Notes: a model not told the origin generated them from the sequence alone. 64,000 nt of DNA from Ewingella sp049889095 (GCA_049889095.1 JBLJFK010000001.1); one strand, 5' to 3'. Counted from the stretch's first letter, positions 6,920 to 16,719 are shown. Program-made: numbers and translations.

Positions 6920-9900
6920 TTACGCCAACTGATCCATGGTCTGCAAAATACGCTTGTCTGAAATAGGATATGGCGTTCCCAACTGCTGGGCAAAGTAACT
7001 GACACGCAGCTCTTCAATCATCCAGCGTACTTCTTTCACCTCTTCGCTTTGCAGTCGCACTGGCGGCAGTTTATTTAGCCACTGTTGCCACAGTTTCTGA
7101 ACGTGTTCGACTTTAAGCATCTGCGCACGGTCGCGGTGTGGATCAACCGGCAGTTTGTCCATCCGTTTTTCGATAGCATTCAAGTAGCGCAGCGTGTCCG
7201 GCAGGCGTTTCCAGCCATTTTGCGTCACAAAACCGCGATAAATCAGCCCGAAGACCTGGCTCTTAATGTCAGAGAGTGCCAGTGCCATAGTCATATCAAT
7301 TCGGCCTTTCAGGCGCTTATTGATGCTGAATACCGCCGTCAGAATTTGCTCAACTTGCACCGAAATGTGCACCACTGCTTCATTAAGATGGGCGCGGACA
7401 TGTTCATGCAGACGACCAAACTCCTCCTCTTTCCATACCAGACCACCACTTTCAGCTATTAATTTATCAATTCCGCAAGCGATGCAATCGTCTATCAGAT
7501 CCAGCACTTTGCCATAAGGATTGAAATAGAGTCCGAGTTTGGCTTTATTCGGCAATTTCTCATGCAGATACTTGATAGGTGAAGGAATATTGAGCAACAG
7601 AAGACGGCGGACACCTGCCCACATGGCCTGCTGCTGCTCCAGTTCGCTGTCGAATAAACGTATGGCGATGCTGTCTTTGGTATCAACTAGCGCCGGATAG
7701 GCCTTCACTTCATAGCCGCCGCGCTTTTGTTCATAGCGCTCTGGCAACGTGCCGAAACTCCAGACATGCAAATCACTCTGCTCGATCCCGTCGTCAGCTA
7801 CCGCGGACAGCGTCTGCTGCACCTGCTCTTTCAGGCCCGCTTTCAGCGCCGTGAGGTCTTTGCCTTCGCGCAGCGTTTTGTTTTTATCGTCCAGAATACG
7901 GAACGTCATCTTCAGATGTTCAGGCACCTGTTCAAGCTGCCACTGCTCGCGTGACACTGTCACTCCAGTCATTTTTCGCAGCTCGCGCTCAATGGTCTCA
8001 AGCAGCGGTAACTCAAAGGGTTTAAGGCGCCCGAGCAGCGCGTCAGCATAGTTTGGCGCAGGGACAAAGTTGCGACGTACGGGCTTGGGCAGCGACTTAA
8101 TCAGTGCCATGATCAGGTCACGGCGGATACCCGGAATTTGCCAGTCAAAGCCCTGTTGTTCCACTTGATTGAGCAATGGCAGTGGAATATGCACCGTCAC
8201 ACCGTCGGCATCAGTGCCAGGCTCAAACTGATAGGTCACGCGCAATTTAATGTTGCCCTGATGCCAAAAGTTGGGGTAATCGAGCGCGCTGATATTACCC
8301 GCCCCCTCTTTAATCAGCATACTTTTTTCAAAGTTCAGGCTGTCGGCGGGTTGGGTTTTCCACCAACTATCAAAATGTCGCCCTGATACCACTTCCTGAC
8401 CAATACGCTGTTCGTAAAACAGGAACAGCGTCTCTTCGTCGACCAGGATATCGCGGCGGCGCGACTTATGTTCCAGCTCCTCCACTTCACTACGCAGTTT
8501 GAGGTTAGCACGGAAGAAAGCGTGGCGCGTCTGCCAGTCGCCTTCCACCAGCGCGTGACGGATAAATAGATCGCGTGACACAACGGGATCGATAGTGCCG
8601 TAATTCACTTTGCGCGCCGCCACAATCGGCAGGCCAAACAGGGTAACTTTCTCGGTCGCCATCACGGCACCCTGGGCCTTCTCCCAGTGCGGTTCGCTGT
8701 AACTGCTTTTCACCAGATGTTGAGCCAGTGGCTCAATCCATTCCGGTTCGATACGTGCGCCAATGCGTCCCCACAGGCGGCTGGTTTCCACCAGCTCAGC
8801 CACCATGATCCATTTCGGCGGCTTCTTGAATAGGCCAGAGCCAGGGAAAATGGCAAAGCGGGCATTTCGCGCGCCGGTGTACTCGTGTTTATCCACATCT
8901 TTCTGGCCGATATGTGACAACAGCCCGGTAAGCAAAGCGCAGTGAATACTGCGATAATCCGCTGGCTCACTGTTGACAGGCAAACCCAGTTCTTTCACCA
9001 CCTGACGCAGTTGGGTATAGATGTCTTGCCATTCGCGCACACGCAGATAATTGAGATAATCGCTGCGGCACATTTTACGAAACTGGGCAGATGACAGTTC
9101 TTTTTGCTGCTCTTTCAGGTAATCCCATAAATTGACGAAGGCCTGAAAGTCAGAGTCTTTATCGGCAAAGCGCCGATGTTTTTCATCTGAAGCCTGTTTT
9201 TTGTCGGCCGGCCGCTCACGCGGATCCTGAATCGACAGTGCCGCAGTGATAATCATCACTTCGCGTACGCAGCCATCTTTGCGCGCTTCCAACACCATTC
9301 GCGCCAGACGCGGGTCCACCGGCAGCTGTGCCAGTTGGCGACCGGACGGCGTCAGCGTATAGCGCCCATCCTGCGCATTGTTAATCGCGCCCAACTCCTC
9401 CAGCAGCCGAACGCCATCCTGTATGTTGCGATTATCCGGCGCTTCAACAAACGGGAACGCGGCAATATCGCCCAATCCCAGCGAGGTCATCTGCAAAATA
9501 ACCGACGCTAAGTTGGTACGCAGGATCTCAGGATCGGTAAATTCAGGGCGTGAGAGGAAATCCATCTCGGAATAGAGACGAATACATATCCCCTCAGAAA
9601 CGCGCCCGCAACGCCCTTTACGTTGGTTGGCTGAAGCTTGCGACACCGGCTCGATCGGCAGTCGCTGCACTTTGGTACGGAAACTGTAGCGGCTGATCCG
9701 CGCCGTGCCCGGATCGATCACATACTTGATGCCCGGTACAGTGAGCGAGGTTTCCGCCACGTTAGTCGCGAGCACAATACGGCGGCCTGCGTGTGACTGG
9801 AACACGCGGTTCTGTTCACTGTTCGACAGACGTGCGTAGAGCGGCAGAACCTCAGTGTGTGGCAGGTTCAGTTTGGTTAGCGCATCGGCGGTATCGCGAA

Positions 9901-10810
9901 TTTCGCGTTCACCGCTCATGAAAATCAGGATATCTCCCGGACTTTCACGGCCCAACTCATCCACGGCATCAAAAATAGCCTGCAGTTGATCGCGATCGGT
10001 ATCCTCGGCATCATCCGCCACCGGGCGATAACGCACCTCCACCGGATAGGTTCTTCCTGAGACTTCAATAATCGGTGCATTATTAAAATGTTTAGAGAAA
10101 CGCTGAGGATCGATGGTCGCCGAGGTAATAATGACTTTCAGATCAGGACGCTTGGGCAGTAACTGACGCAGGTAACCGAGGATAAAATCGATATTCAAAC
10201 TGCGTTCATGCGCTTCATCGATGATCAGTGTGTCGTACTGCATCAGCATGCGATCCTGTTGGATCTCCGCCAGCAATATACCGTCCGTCATTAGCTTGAC
10301 CAGCGTATTCTCGCCGACCTGATCGTTGAATCGCACTTTATAACCGACCGTACCGCCAAGCGAGGTTTCCAGCTCATCGGCAATACGGTTGGCGACGGTG
10401 CGCGCCGCCAACCGACGTGGCTGGGTATGGCCAATGATGCCGGTAATGCCACGCCCCAACTCCATACAAATTTTTGGGATTTGCGTGGTTTTACCCGAAC
10501 CCGTTTCACCGGCGACGATCACCACCTGATGGTCACGGATGGCATTGAAGATATCCTGCTTCTTCTGACTGACCGGCAGATTTTCCGGATAGCTGATTCT
10601 TGGCCGTGAGGCTTCGCGCGCCCTGACCTTATGTAAACTCTGGGCAATCAAAGGTTCGAGTTCGGCGGTTAGCTTTTCCAGCGCTTGCGGATCATGGCCA
10701 GGTTTATTCAATAGCGTTTTGGCACCCTGCAAACGTCGTTGCAGGCGTTGCCGGTCACGTAGCATCAGTCCGTCTAATTGCGCTGACAGTGCCGCGAGCG
10801 GAGATTTCAC
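6920..10810 (-). CDS. hrpA: ATP-dependent RNA helicase HrpA (DEAH box)
   Basis: 1296 aa from a GTG at 10810, which has AAGGA 9-10 nt upstream. A longer frame from TTG at 10831 lacks a ribosome-binding site and adds only 7 residues. The helicase core has Walker A 'GETGSGKT' (about 101-108), 'DEAH' (about 198-201), motif III 'SAT', and the Q/R finger 'QRKGRCGRV'. The winged-helix, ratchet and long C-terminal DUF3418-type region follow, as in E. coli HrpA (1300 aa). HrpA is a cytoplasmic helicase that resolves stalled and collided ribosomes. A matS site lies inside the gene at 7951. azoR is divergent, as in E. coli. Confidence 0.97.
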   Translation of the reverse strand: MKSPLAALSAQLDGLMLRDRQRLQRRLQGAKTLLNKPGHDPQALEKLTAELEPLIAQSLHKVRAREASRPRISYPENLPVSQKKQDIFNAIRDHQVVIVAGETGSGKTTQIPKICMELGRGITGIIGHTQPRRLAARTVANRIADELETSLGGTVGYKVRFNDQVGENTLVKLMTDGILLAEIQQDRMLMQYDTLIIDEAHERSLNIDFILGYLRQLLPKRPDLKVIITSATIDPQRFSKHFNNAPIIEVSGRTYPVEVRYRPVADDAEDTDRDQLQAIFDAVDELGRESPGDILIFMSGEREIRDTADALTKLNLPHTEVLPLYARLSNSEQNRVFQSHAGRRIVLATNVAETSLTVPGIKYVIDPGTARISRYSFRTKVQRLPIEPVSQASANQRKGRCGRVSEGICIRLYSEMDFLSRPEFTDPEILRTNLASVILQMTSLGLGDIAAFPFVEAPDNRNIQDGVRLLEELGAINNAQDGRYTLTPSGRQLAQLPVDPRLARMVLEARKDGCVREVMIITAALSIQDPRERPADKKQASDEKHRRFADKDSDFQAFVNLWDYLKEQQKELSSAQFRKMCRSDYLNYLRVREWQDIYTQLRQVVKELGLPVNSEPADYRSIHCALLTGLLSHIGQKDVDKHEYTGARNARFAIFPGSGLFKKPPKWIMVAELVETSRLWGRIGARIEPEWIEPLAQHLVKSSYSEPHWEKAQGAVMATEKVTLFGLPIVAARKVNYGTIDPVVSRDLFIRHALVEGDWQTRHAFFRANLKLRSEVEELEHKSRRRDILVDEETLFLFYEQRIGQEVVSGRHFDSWWKTQPADSLNFEKSMLIKEGAGNISALDYPNFWHQGNIKLRVTYQFEPGTDADGVTVHIPLPLLNQVEQQGFDWQIPGIRRDLIMALIKSLPKPVRRNFVPAPNYADALLGRLKPFELPLLETIERELRKMTGVTVSREQWQLEQVPEHLKMTFRILDDKNKTLREGKDLTALKAGLKEQVQQTLSAVADDGIEQSDLHVWSFGTLPERYEQKRGGYEVKAYPALVDTKDSIAIRLFDSELEQQQAMWAGVRRLLLLNIPSPIKYLHEKLPNKAKLGLYFNPYGKVLDLIDDCIACGIDKLIAESGGLVWKEEEFGRLHEHVRAHLNEAVVHISVQVEQILTAVFSINKRLKGRIDMTMALALSDIKSQVFGLIYRGFVTQNGWKRLPDTLRYLNAIEKRMDKLPVDPHRDRAQMLKVEHVQKLWQQWLNKLPPVRLQSEEVKEVRWMIEELRVSYFAQQLGTPYPISDKRILQTMDQLA
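7951..7963. other. matS site 1 (MatP binding)
   Basis: GTGACACTGTCAC fits the matS consensus GTGACRNYGTCAC perfectly. It is inside hrpA. MatP binds such sites to organise the Ter macrodomain in Enterobacterales. Confidence 0.85.
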
Positions 10811-10981
10811 GTTCGGTATTCCTTGTTGCAAGCCAGCCGACCAAATAAATAAGTGCTTCCGTCGGCTGAATTTGAATGGGGTTCAGGCGGGTTAATGCAT
10901 ACCTGTTTGCCGATATGTTAACACAAGCTATTAAGGATGCTGAAAAGTGGTCGCTCTTTGTAAGCTGTTCCTATTCATTCA

Positions 10982-11010
10982 AATAATTCGAACGTAGCCC
11001 TCGAATTATT
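10982..11010. repeat. Perfect 10-bp inverted repeat upstream of azoR
   Basis: AATAATTCGA (10982-10991), 9-nt spacer, TCGAATTATT (11001-11010). It lies about 90 bp before the azoR start, so it could be an operator. The arm also resembles the end of a dispersed Enterobacterales repeat (AATAATTCG; see 46963-47080), so it may be a fragment of that element. The rest of 10811-11099 shows no other feature. Confidence 0.55.
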
Positions 11011-11099
11011 GCGCTATCACTGAATGACATTTGTGAATAGAGTAACTGCTATTCACAGGGCATCCGCTCTTGTTACATGCACAGTTAAGGATTTTTTAC

Positions 11100-11717
11100 A
11101 TGAGCAAAGTACTGGTTCTGAAATCAAGCATTCTGGCGAACTTCTCTCAGTCAAACCAACTGACTGACTATTTCGTCGCGCAATATCAGTCCGCTAACAG
11201 TGGATCACAAGTTACCGTGCGTGACCTGGCTGCTGAGCCAGTCCCGGTTCTGGATGGTGAACTGGTTGGTGCAATGCGCCCTTCTGATGCGGTACTGACG
11301 CCACGCCAGGAAGAAGCACTGGCCCTGTCAAATACGCTGATTGAAGAATTACAGGCGCATGACGTGATTGTTATCGCCGCACCAATGTATAACTTCAATA
11401 TTTCGACTCAGTTGAAAAACTATTTTGACCTGATAGCCCGTGCCGGTGTGACGTTCAAATACACCGAAAAAGGCCCTGAAGGTCTGGTGAAAGGTAAGCA
11501 GGTTATCGTTCTGACCAGCCGTGGTGGTATCCATAAAGATACCCCTACCGATCTGGTGACACCTTACTTGTCTCTGTTCCTGGGCTTCCTGGGAATGACC
11601 GACGTAGAATTCATCTTTGCCGAAGGTATCGCCTACGGGCCAGAAGTGGCCACCAAAGCTCAGGCCGCAGCTAAAGAAGCCATTGATGCCGCCATCAAAC
11701 AAGTGGCCGCAGCTTAA
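11100..11717 (+). CDS. azoR: FMN-dependent NADH:quinone/azo reductase AzoR
   Basis: 205 aa (E. coli 201). Flavodoxin-like fold: the N-terminal strand-loop 'VLVLKSSILANFSQSNQL' (phosphate loop), 'APMYNFNISTQLKNYFDLIARAG' (FMN contact) and 'LTSRGGI' are all typical. The dimeric cytoplasmic enzyme reduces quinones and azo dyes and helps resist thiol stress. I chose the ATG at 11100 because TTAAGGA lies 10 nt upstream; the frame's earlier ATG has no such site. It ends before a strong terminator. Confidence 0.95.
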   Translation: MSKVLVLKSSILANFSQSNQLTDYFVAQYQSANSGSQVTVRDLAAEPVPVLDGELVGAMRPSDAVLTPRQEEALALSNTLIEELQAHDVIVIAAPMYNFNISTQLKNYFDLIARAGVTFKYTEKGPEGLVKGKQVIVLTSRGGIHKDTPTDLVTPYLSLFLGFLGMTDVEFIFAEGIAYGPEVATKAQAAAKEAIDAAIKQVAAA

Positions 11718-11809
11718 TTACTCTACGTATTATCACATTCAGTAAGGATGGATTACCCTCAAAAACTGTTGTCTAACATCCTTCCTGAAGTTGTTGTGAT
11801 AAACCTATT

Positions 11810-11834
11810 GCGCGCTGGAAAGCGCGCTTTTTTT
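11810..11834 (+). terminator. Rho-independent terminator after azoR
   Basis: GCGCGCT (11810-11816), loop GGAA, AGCGCGC (11821-11827), then a run of seven T. Strong terminator for azoR. Confidence 0.95.
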
Positions 11835-11870
11835 GCCTGTTTTATTTAACAACCCTAAAAAAGAGGGGCG

Positions 11871-12224
11871 TTATTTTTGCAACCACTGTCCGTTGATGCC
11901 TTTTACCCATTCGCCCTTACCGGCTCTGGACACCAGTTTCTGCCCTGCCAATTTTGCCACATCATTAGTGGTAACCTGATTATCTTGCGCCACCTGCTGA
12001 TACTGTTGCTTACGTCCTTCATTTATTCGAGTAACCAGCGCCAACGTTTCTGCATCCTGCTTGACCGGTGCCAGATAACCTGACAGCGTTTCGCCAGCAC
12101 GCCCCTGCTGCTTGGCTTCATCCAGCGTTAAGGCGAAAGCGGTGGTACTCAATAACAGCACTGAGGCCAGAAGAACCTGTGCTGACCTTCTAACCCTTAA
12201 AATGTTAACGTTTAATGAACGCAT
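11871..12224 (-). CDS. ydbL: YdbL family DUF1318 protein
   Basis: 117 aa with an N-terminal signal peptide (hydrophobic core about 14-30, ending 'TTAFA'), hence periplasmic. The mature part matches DUF1318/YdbL: 'LDEAKQQGRAGETLSGYLAPV' near the start and 'KGINGQWLQK' at the end. The start at 12224 has GGGAGG upstream. Third gene of ydbH-ynbE-ydbL, 13 nt after ynbE. In E. coli YdbL modulates the assembly of YdbH with YnbE, which together bridge inner and outer membranes for phospholipid transport. Confidence 0.93.
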   Translation of the reverse strand: MRSLNVNILRVRRSAQVLLASVLLLSTTAFALTLDEAKQQGRAGETLSGYLAPVKQDAETLALVTRINEGRKQQYQQVAQDNQVTTNDVAKLAGQKLVSRAGKGEWVKGINGQWLQK

Positions 12225-12237
12225 ACCGCCTCCCGAA

Positions 12238-12447
12238 TCAGAACAGATTGCTTTGGTTTTTCAGCAAGTCTTCCACGTCTTTATCGACTTTGATGTGGAT
12301 CTCATGTTCGATTTTGACGTTCATGTTGATGGTGATTGGCTCTTTCGGTGCCGATAACTCAATACGTGGCACACAGCCGTTCAGCAGCAAAACAGAGAGC
12401 GTCAGAAGGATACAAACCGACGTGCGGTAAGCAGATAGCGGCTTCAT
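12238..12447 (-). CDS. ynbE: Outer-membrane lipoprotein YnbE
   Basis: 69 aa. A signal peptide ends in the lipobox 'LLNGC' (Cys ~25). The short mature part 'VPRIELSAPKEPITINMNVK' and beyond is typical of YnbE. In E. coli YnbE multimerises and continues the hydrophobic groove of YdbH to the outer membrane. Its ATG overlaps the ydbH stop by 4 nt (ATGA) and GAGGA lies upstream, so ydbH and ynbE are translationally coupled. Confidence 0.93.
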   Translation of the reverse strand: MKPLSAYRTSVCILLTLSVLLLNGCVPRIELSAPKEPITINMNVKIEHEIHIKVDKDVEDLLKNQSNLF

Positions 12448-15155
12448 TGTGTCGTCCTCAAATCAGTGTCCTTTTTAGCACGGGTAGAAATAGCATCAGA
12501 TTGATGAGGCAGCGAGTTCGCCGGCAAGGAGATCTGCTGTTGCAGCCACTCTTGCAGGTTGTCACCAAAACGCAGACTGTGCCAAAGCTGATAAACATTT
12601 TCCTGATGGCTATAATTGAGGATCACTTCGCGATCCTGTTTCTCTGACGTATTCGCGCCCACAACATGGGAAGTCATGGTCAGTTCGCCAAGATTATCCA
12701 AATTGACCTTCGCCTGCATCTGGCGGATCTCCATATAGCGTATCCATTCAATTACCAGCCGGTTGGCAATATTGCCGCTGGCCATGGCATCAGCAAATTG
12801 CGGATCCAGGCGCAGCGTCAGCCAACCGTCGTTTTTAATCCAGCCGTTACGGATGATCCATTTCGGATCATTCACATAGAGCGGCAGTTCGCCGTCCACA
12901 TTGCCAGACATCGCCAGCTGTTTGGGTTTGAGTACAGTGAAAAGTTCACTTAAATTGATTTTTTCCAGTTTGAGCACCGCCGCGTCATGCTGCGGCATAC
13001 GCAGTGCCGACATGCTGACGTGACCACGCAGAATATCGACACCCAGATTGCTGAGCGTTAGCGGCGATGCTTCACTCCATGGGTAACTGCCCTGCAAGTC
13101 AGCCGTAACATTTTCCAGTTTAGCGAGGTTATTTACTTCACGGACACGCAGCATCACAGGCTCTTTGACACCCAGCGTCCAGATCTGATTTTTCAGCCGA
13201 TAAGAGAGACTGAAATCCATGCCGCTAAGGTCGCCGTCCGCTAACCACATTCCACCGTTTTTAACCACCCAGTGACCACCGGCAATAAAGCCCTGCCCGC
13301 GCGCCATTGAAAACGCCGTTTGCGCATAGAAAGACCCTTCACGCAGTTTTATGCCTAAATCGGGCGCCAATAACGGCTGGAATGCGGTCAGTTGTTGCTT
13401 AGGCCACCAGCCCTCTCCACGCAGACGTTCGCCGTCCCAGCGGCCCTGCAAACGAATCGGCCCGATGGGGTTAGCGTCCAGCATGCCCCGCAGATTGAAA
13501 TTCCGCGGGTCAGTGCCGCTGAGCTGTAGCTGCAGTTCGGCCGGTGGCAGATAACCGTCATTCTCCAGCGCTATTTTTTTCGCTACCAGTTTTATTGCGC
13601 CACCAAACTGCAACGGCAGTGTGGGAAGCTGATCCTGATAACGTTTTGATACTGGGCGCCGCCAGATCAGCGGTTTTTCAAGCGTAAGACGAGGTGCATC
13701 AACGTCTATCAGGCCATAATGCAGACGATTGAACCCGGTCGACAGTGATGCGAGTGTGATTAGATTATCGTGCCAGCTGCCTTTACCCGACATATCCCAG
13801 CGTCCGGCCAGCGGCGGCAGTTTGCCGTTGCCCCAATAGTTAAAATCCCACATCCCCTGATCAGGCCAGAAGTTGTGTGATTTACCATTCAGGTGCAGAT
13901 CAAACGCGCCCCAGTAGCTGTCACGCGCTTTAACAATTGCCTGCAGCGGACCGCTTACCCCGTCAGCAGAAACCTTCACGCCCGCCAGTGGCCAGCGTGC
14001 ATCCTGCAAGGTCAGCTCTGGAGACGGTTTCCCCCATGCCCGCAGCAACGCACCGCTTCGTAGGGCAAGTTCAGGATTGAGCACCGAGCCCCTGAGGGTT
14101 CCCGGCAACGAGGCACTCAGTGAAGTCGTCAATAAATTAGCCTGCCCCGTCAGTTGGAAAGCCAGATCGCTGTCGAGCAGGCCGATTTTACCCGGTCCGA
14201 GCGTCAACACTACATTGGCCTTCCCATTATGCCCTTTGGTCAGCACATTCAGACGGGCAGCAATCTGGGTCTGATCAAAAGTATCGCTCCAGTCGCTGAG
14301 GGTCAGATTAATGCCACCGGCAAGAGGCTGAGCGGCATAGGGCCAGCGCCATTGCCCGTGGGTAATGCGTAGCTGCTTGCCCTGCAGTTGCCATGGCAAG
14401 GTCACAAGCGGCTCAGACGCGTCTTTTTCTGCCAGCGTAATAACGCCCTGCATTTTTTGCCATTGCAGCGTGATATCCAACGGCCGTGGTAACGGGTCGG
14501 TTTGCATTTCGGCATGCAGTTCGCCAGTTTGCGGAAGCTGATCAACGGTCGCGGGTAAAGTTACTTTTCCGCTGAGTGACAGCGGCACCTCACTACCCGG
14601 CGGCGTCAGGCTCAGTGAATTGATGGTAAGCTGTTGTTGATTATCGAGCACGGCGTCAAGTTTCAGCATCTTTCCCTGCAGCGAGAGATGCTGAGAAGTA
14701 CCGTCATTTTCCAGATGTAACTCACCGGCATAGCGTTGCCATGGCGTTATGGACAGTTGTTTAACCGTCACTGAGCCGAAAGGCAGCGTGTTCTGGATAT
14801 CCGCAAACGTAAGTGGTTTACCGGCGCTGGCAGGAATATTGCGCAAACAGAGGGTATCGACTGTGAGGGCGTCCATCGCTAAAGCCCAATTGCCGCTGAC
14901 CTGGTTCAGACGAACATTTTTTGCCAGAACCAGTTCACAATCTCCCGCCTTATAACTCAGACCGGGAAGCGATAACACGCCGTCGGACCAGTGCGGAGAA
15001 GCAGAAAGGCTCAGGCTGGTGCCTGCAGGGATCCAGTACTGTGCCAGTGCGGGTAGCCAACGCGGAATGGTTTTCCATAATATCAGCATCAGTAATAGCA
15101 AGATCAGCACGGTGGACAGACACACCAATACGAATTTTTTCAATCCTTTCCTCAT
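12444..15155 (-). CDS. ydbH: AsmA-like phospholipid transport protein YdbH
   Basis: 903 aa (E. coli 879). One N-terminal membrane helix (about 9-30) anchors a long periplasmic beta-rich rod, the AsmA/TamB-type 'bridge' fold. The C-terminal third contains the DUF748/Dicarb-transf-like 'GRWDGERLRGEGWWP' and 'DGELPLYVND' sequences. YdbH, TamB and YhdP are redundant in carrying phospholipids to the outer membrane. First gene of ydbH-ynbE-ydbL. Divergent from ldhA across 81 bp, the same arrangement as in E. coli. Confidence 0.95.
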   Translation of the reverse strand: MRKGLKKFVLVCLSTVLILLLLMLILWKTIPRWLPALAQYWIPAGTSLSLSASPHWSDGVLSLPGLSYKAGDCELVLAKNVRLNQVSGNWALAMDALTVDTLCLRNIPASAGKPLTFADIQNTLPFGSVTVKQLSITPWQRYAGELHLENDGTSQHLSLQGKMLKLDAVLDNQQQLTINSLSLTPPGSEVPLSLSGKVTLPATVDQLPQTGELHAEMQTDPLPRPLDITLQWQKMQGVITLAEKDASEPLVTLPWQLQGKQLRITHGQWRWPYAAQPLAGGINLTLSDWSDTFDQTQIAARLNVLTKGHNGKANVVLTLGPGKIGLLDSDLAFQLTGQANLLTTSLSASLPGTLRGSVLNPELALRSGALLRAWGKPSPELTLQDARWPLAGVKVSADGVSGPLQAIVKARDSYWGAFDLHLNGKSHNFWPDQGMWDFNYWGNGKLPPLAGRWDMSGKGSWHDNLITLASLSTGFNRLHYGLIDVDAPRLTLEKPLIWRRPVSKRYQDQLPTLPLQFGGAIKLVAKKIALENDGYLPPAELQLQLSGTDPRNFNLRGMLDANPIGPIRLQGRWDGERLRGEGWWPKQQLTAFQPLLAPDLGIKLREGSFYAQTAFSMARGQGFIAGGHWVVKNGGMWLADGDLSGMDFSLSYRLKNQIWTLGVKEPVMLRVREVNNLAKLENVTADLQGSYPWSEASPLTLSNLGVDILRGHVSMSALRMPQHDAAVLKLEKINLSELFTVLKPKQLAMSGNVDGELPLYVNDPKWIIRNGWIKNDGWLTLRLDPQFADAMASGNIANRLVIEWIRYMEIRQMQAKVNLDNLGELTMTSHVVGANTSEKQDREVILNYSHQENVYQLWHSLRFGDNLQEWLQQQISLPANSLPHQSDAISTRAKKDTDLRTTQ

Positions 15156-15236
15156 GAAATGCCTTGTATTTCACTATACCTCTATAAGATACCATAATTA
15201 GAGTGTCTACTTTAAAGTCTGTCATGGAGAAAATGA

Positions 15237-16229
15237 ATGAAAATAGCTGTCTACAGTACTAAAAATTACGACCGTAAATACCTTGAACTGGTGAACCAGC
15301 ACTACGGCTACGAGTTGGAGTTTTTTGATTTTCTGCTGTCGCCGCACACGGCTAAAAACGCCATTGGGGCGGATGCCGTCTGTATTTTCGTTAACGACGA
15401 CTGCTGCAGTGAAGTGTTGCATGAATTTAAAGCCTTAGGTGTTAAAACTTTGGCGCTGCGCTGTGCGGGATTTAACAATGTCGACCTGAAAGCAGCCAAA
15501 GAGTTGGGGATTTCAGTGGTTCGCGTACCGGCTTATTCTCCAGAAGCCGTAGCTGAGCACACCGTAGGCATGATGTTGTGCCTTAACCGCCATATTCACC
15601 GCGCTTATCAGCGCACCCGGGAAGCTAACTTCTCACTTGAAGGATTGATCGGTTTCAACATGCATCAGCGTACCGTAGGCATTATTGGAACCGGTAAGAT
15701 TGGCGTTGCCACCATGCGTATCCTGAAAGGTTTCGGCATGCGCATTTTGGCTTATGATCCGTTCCCGAGTCCTCTGGCATTGGAGCTCGGCGCAGAATAT
15801 GTCGATCTTGATACGCTATACGCCGAATCTGACGTCATCTCGCTGCACTGCCCGCTAACGCCTGAAAACCATCACCTGCTCAACGCAACCTCTTTCGACA
15901 AAATGAAGGACGGGGTCATGATTGTGAATACCAGTCGAGGTGCGCTGCTCGACGCCACCGCAGCCATCGAGGCGCTGAAGAAACAAAAAATCGGCGCATT
16001 GGGTATGGACGTATATGAAAACGAGCGCGACCTGTTCTTCGAGGACAACTCTAACGAGGTGATACTCGATGACGTATTCCGTCGCCTATCGTCGTGTCAC
16101 AATGTGTTGTTCACCGGACATCAGGCATTTCTGACCAGCGATGCATTGATCAGTATTTCAGAAACGACACTTCAGAATGTTTCACAATTGGAGAAGGGCG
16201 AGATTTGCGGGAATATTATAACTGTTTGA
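15237..16229 (+). CDS. ldhA: D-lactate dehydrogenase LdhA (NAD-dependent, fermentative)
   Basis: 330 aa (E. coli 329). D-2-hydroxyacid dehydrogenase fold with the NAD-binding motif 'GTGKIG' (151-156) and catalytic R234 ('NTSRGALLD'), E263 ('DVYENE') and H295 ('TGHQAFLT'). Cytoplasmic; reduces pyruvate to D-lactate under anaerobic and acid conditions. The ATG at 15237 has GGAG about 8 nt upstream. E. coli places hslJ directly after ldhA; here a repeat and a convergent DUF333 lipoprotein follow. Confidence 0.98.
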   Translation: MKIAVYSTKNYDRKYLELVNQHYGYELEFFDFLLSPHTAKNAIGADAVCIFVNDDCCSEVLHEFKALGVKTLALRCAGFNNVDLKAAKELGISVVRVPAYSPEAVAEHTVGMMLCLNRHIHRAYQRTREANFSLEGLIGFNMHQRTVGIIGTGKIGVATMRILKGFGMRILAYDPFPSPLALELGAEYVDLDTLYAESDVISLHCPLTPENHHLLNATSFDKMKDGVMIVNTSRGALLDATAAIEALKKQKIGALGMDVYENERDLFFEDNSNEVILDDVFRRLSSCHNVLFTGHQAFLTSDALISISETTLQNVSQLEKGEICGNIITV

Positions 16230-16247
16230 GTACGGTTTTCGGTGACT

Positions 16248-16288
16248 CCTTCCCCTCTTGCGAGGGGAAGGCCGGGATGGGGTGTGGG
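16248..16288 (+). repeat. Intergenic repeat: hairpin plus G-quadruplex-like block, copy 1
   Basis: CCTTCCCCTC (16248-16257), loop TTGC, GAGGGGAAGG (16262-16271) form a perfect 10-bp hairpin, followed by GGGATGGGGTGTGGG. From 16264 to 16288 four runs of at least three G with short loops fit a G4 motif. A near-identical copy is at 17052-17092. Here it may end the ldhA transcript. Confidence 0.85.
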
Positions 16289-16412
16289 TTTTAACTACAG
16301 AATCGCCAGCCAAACCCTCTCCCGACCTTCCTCTTTGCAAGTGAAGGAACAAGCAAGAGATCGTTTTAATCTGTAAAAACAGTGAGGTGGAATGGCAATA
16401 GACCACCCTTGA

Positions 16413-16434
16413 GGGCAGTTTGGGTGACAACCCA
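16413..16434 (-). repeat. Short TTGGG/CCCA hairpin module (minus orientation)
   Basis: Reverse-complement copy of the TTGGGTTGCCRCCCAAAC module that recurs at 51.8, 52.4, 59.6 and 60.1 kb, with slight divergence (TTTGGGTGACAACCCA). It ends at the stop codon of the DUF333 gene and may act in its termination. Confidence 0.65.
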
Positions 16435-16719
16435 TTAACCAGCACTACAGCGCCCTTGCATCAGTGCTGCTTCAGAGCACTGTCGACCATTAGACATCGA
16501 ACACATGCCAACACGGCTGCCGTCAAGCTGTGGCGCAAGACGTAATTGCCCACCCGCCATTGAACAGGCTGCATATGCCGGAGTGTCCATATTCACGCTA
16601 TGGTTGCTGATGTTCACGCTGTTACCTTTCTGGGGAACGTCGGCTGAGTCATCATGACTGCTGCAAGCTGCCAATACCAAAACGGCTCCGGCCAGTAAAA
16701 CGCGTAACGCAGTGATCAT
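16435..16719 (-). CDS. ydbJ: DUF333 lipoprotein, YdbJ-like
   Basis: 94 aa from the ATG at 16719 (GGAG 9 nt upstream); the frame extends further but lacks a signal peptide at its earlier ATG. The signal peptide ends in lipobox 'LAAC' (Cys ~18). The C-terminus is a DUF333 motif: CSMAGG, then GSRVGMCSMSNGRQC, then MQGRC, with conserved Cys positions. E. coli ydbJ, a DUF333 protein, also lies near ldhA-hslJ-ydbK, hence the symbol, but hslJ and ydbK are absent. Probably membrane-anchored; role unknown. Confidence 0.75.
   Translation of the reverse strand: MITALRVLLAGAVLVLAACSSHDDSADVPQKGNSVNISNHSVNMDTPAYAACSMAGGQLRLAPQLDGSRVGMCSMSNGRQCSEAALMQGRCSAG

Noticed and set aside
8335..8583. ORFs on both strands inside hrpA
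   Set aside because: Shadow frames of a long, well-conserved gene with no independent signals.
10811..10831. TTG start of HrpA at 10831
   Set aside because: No ribosome-binding site; the GTG at 10810 has AAGGA at correct spacing.
11349..11702. 117-aa ORF antisense to azoR
   Set aside because: Antisense shadow of a conserved gene; no ribosome-binding site or family similarity.
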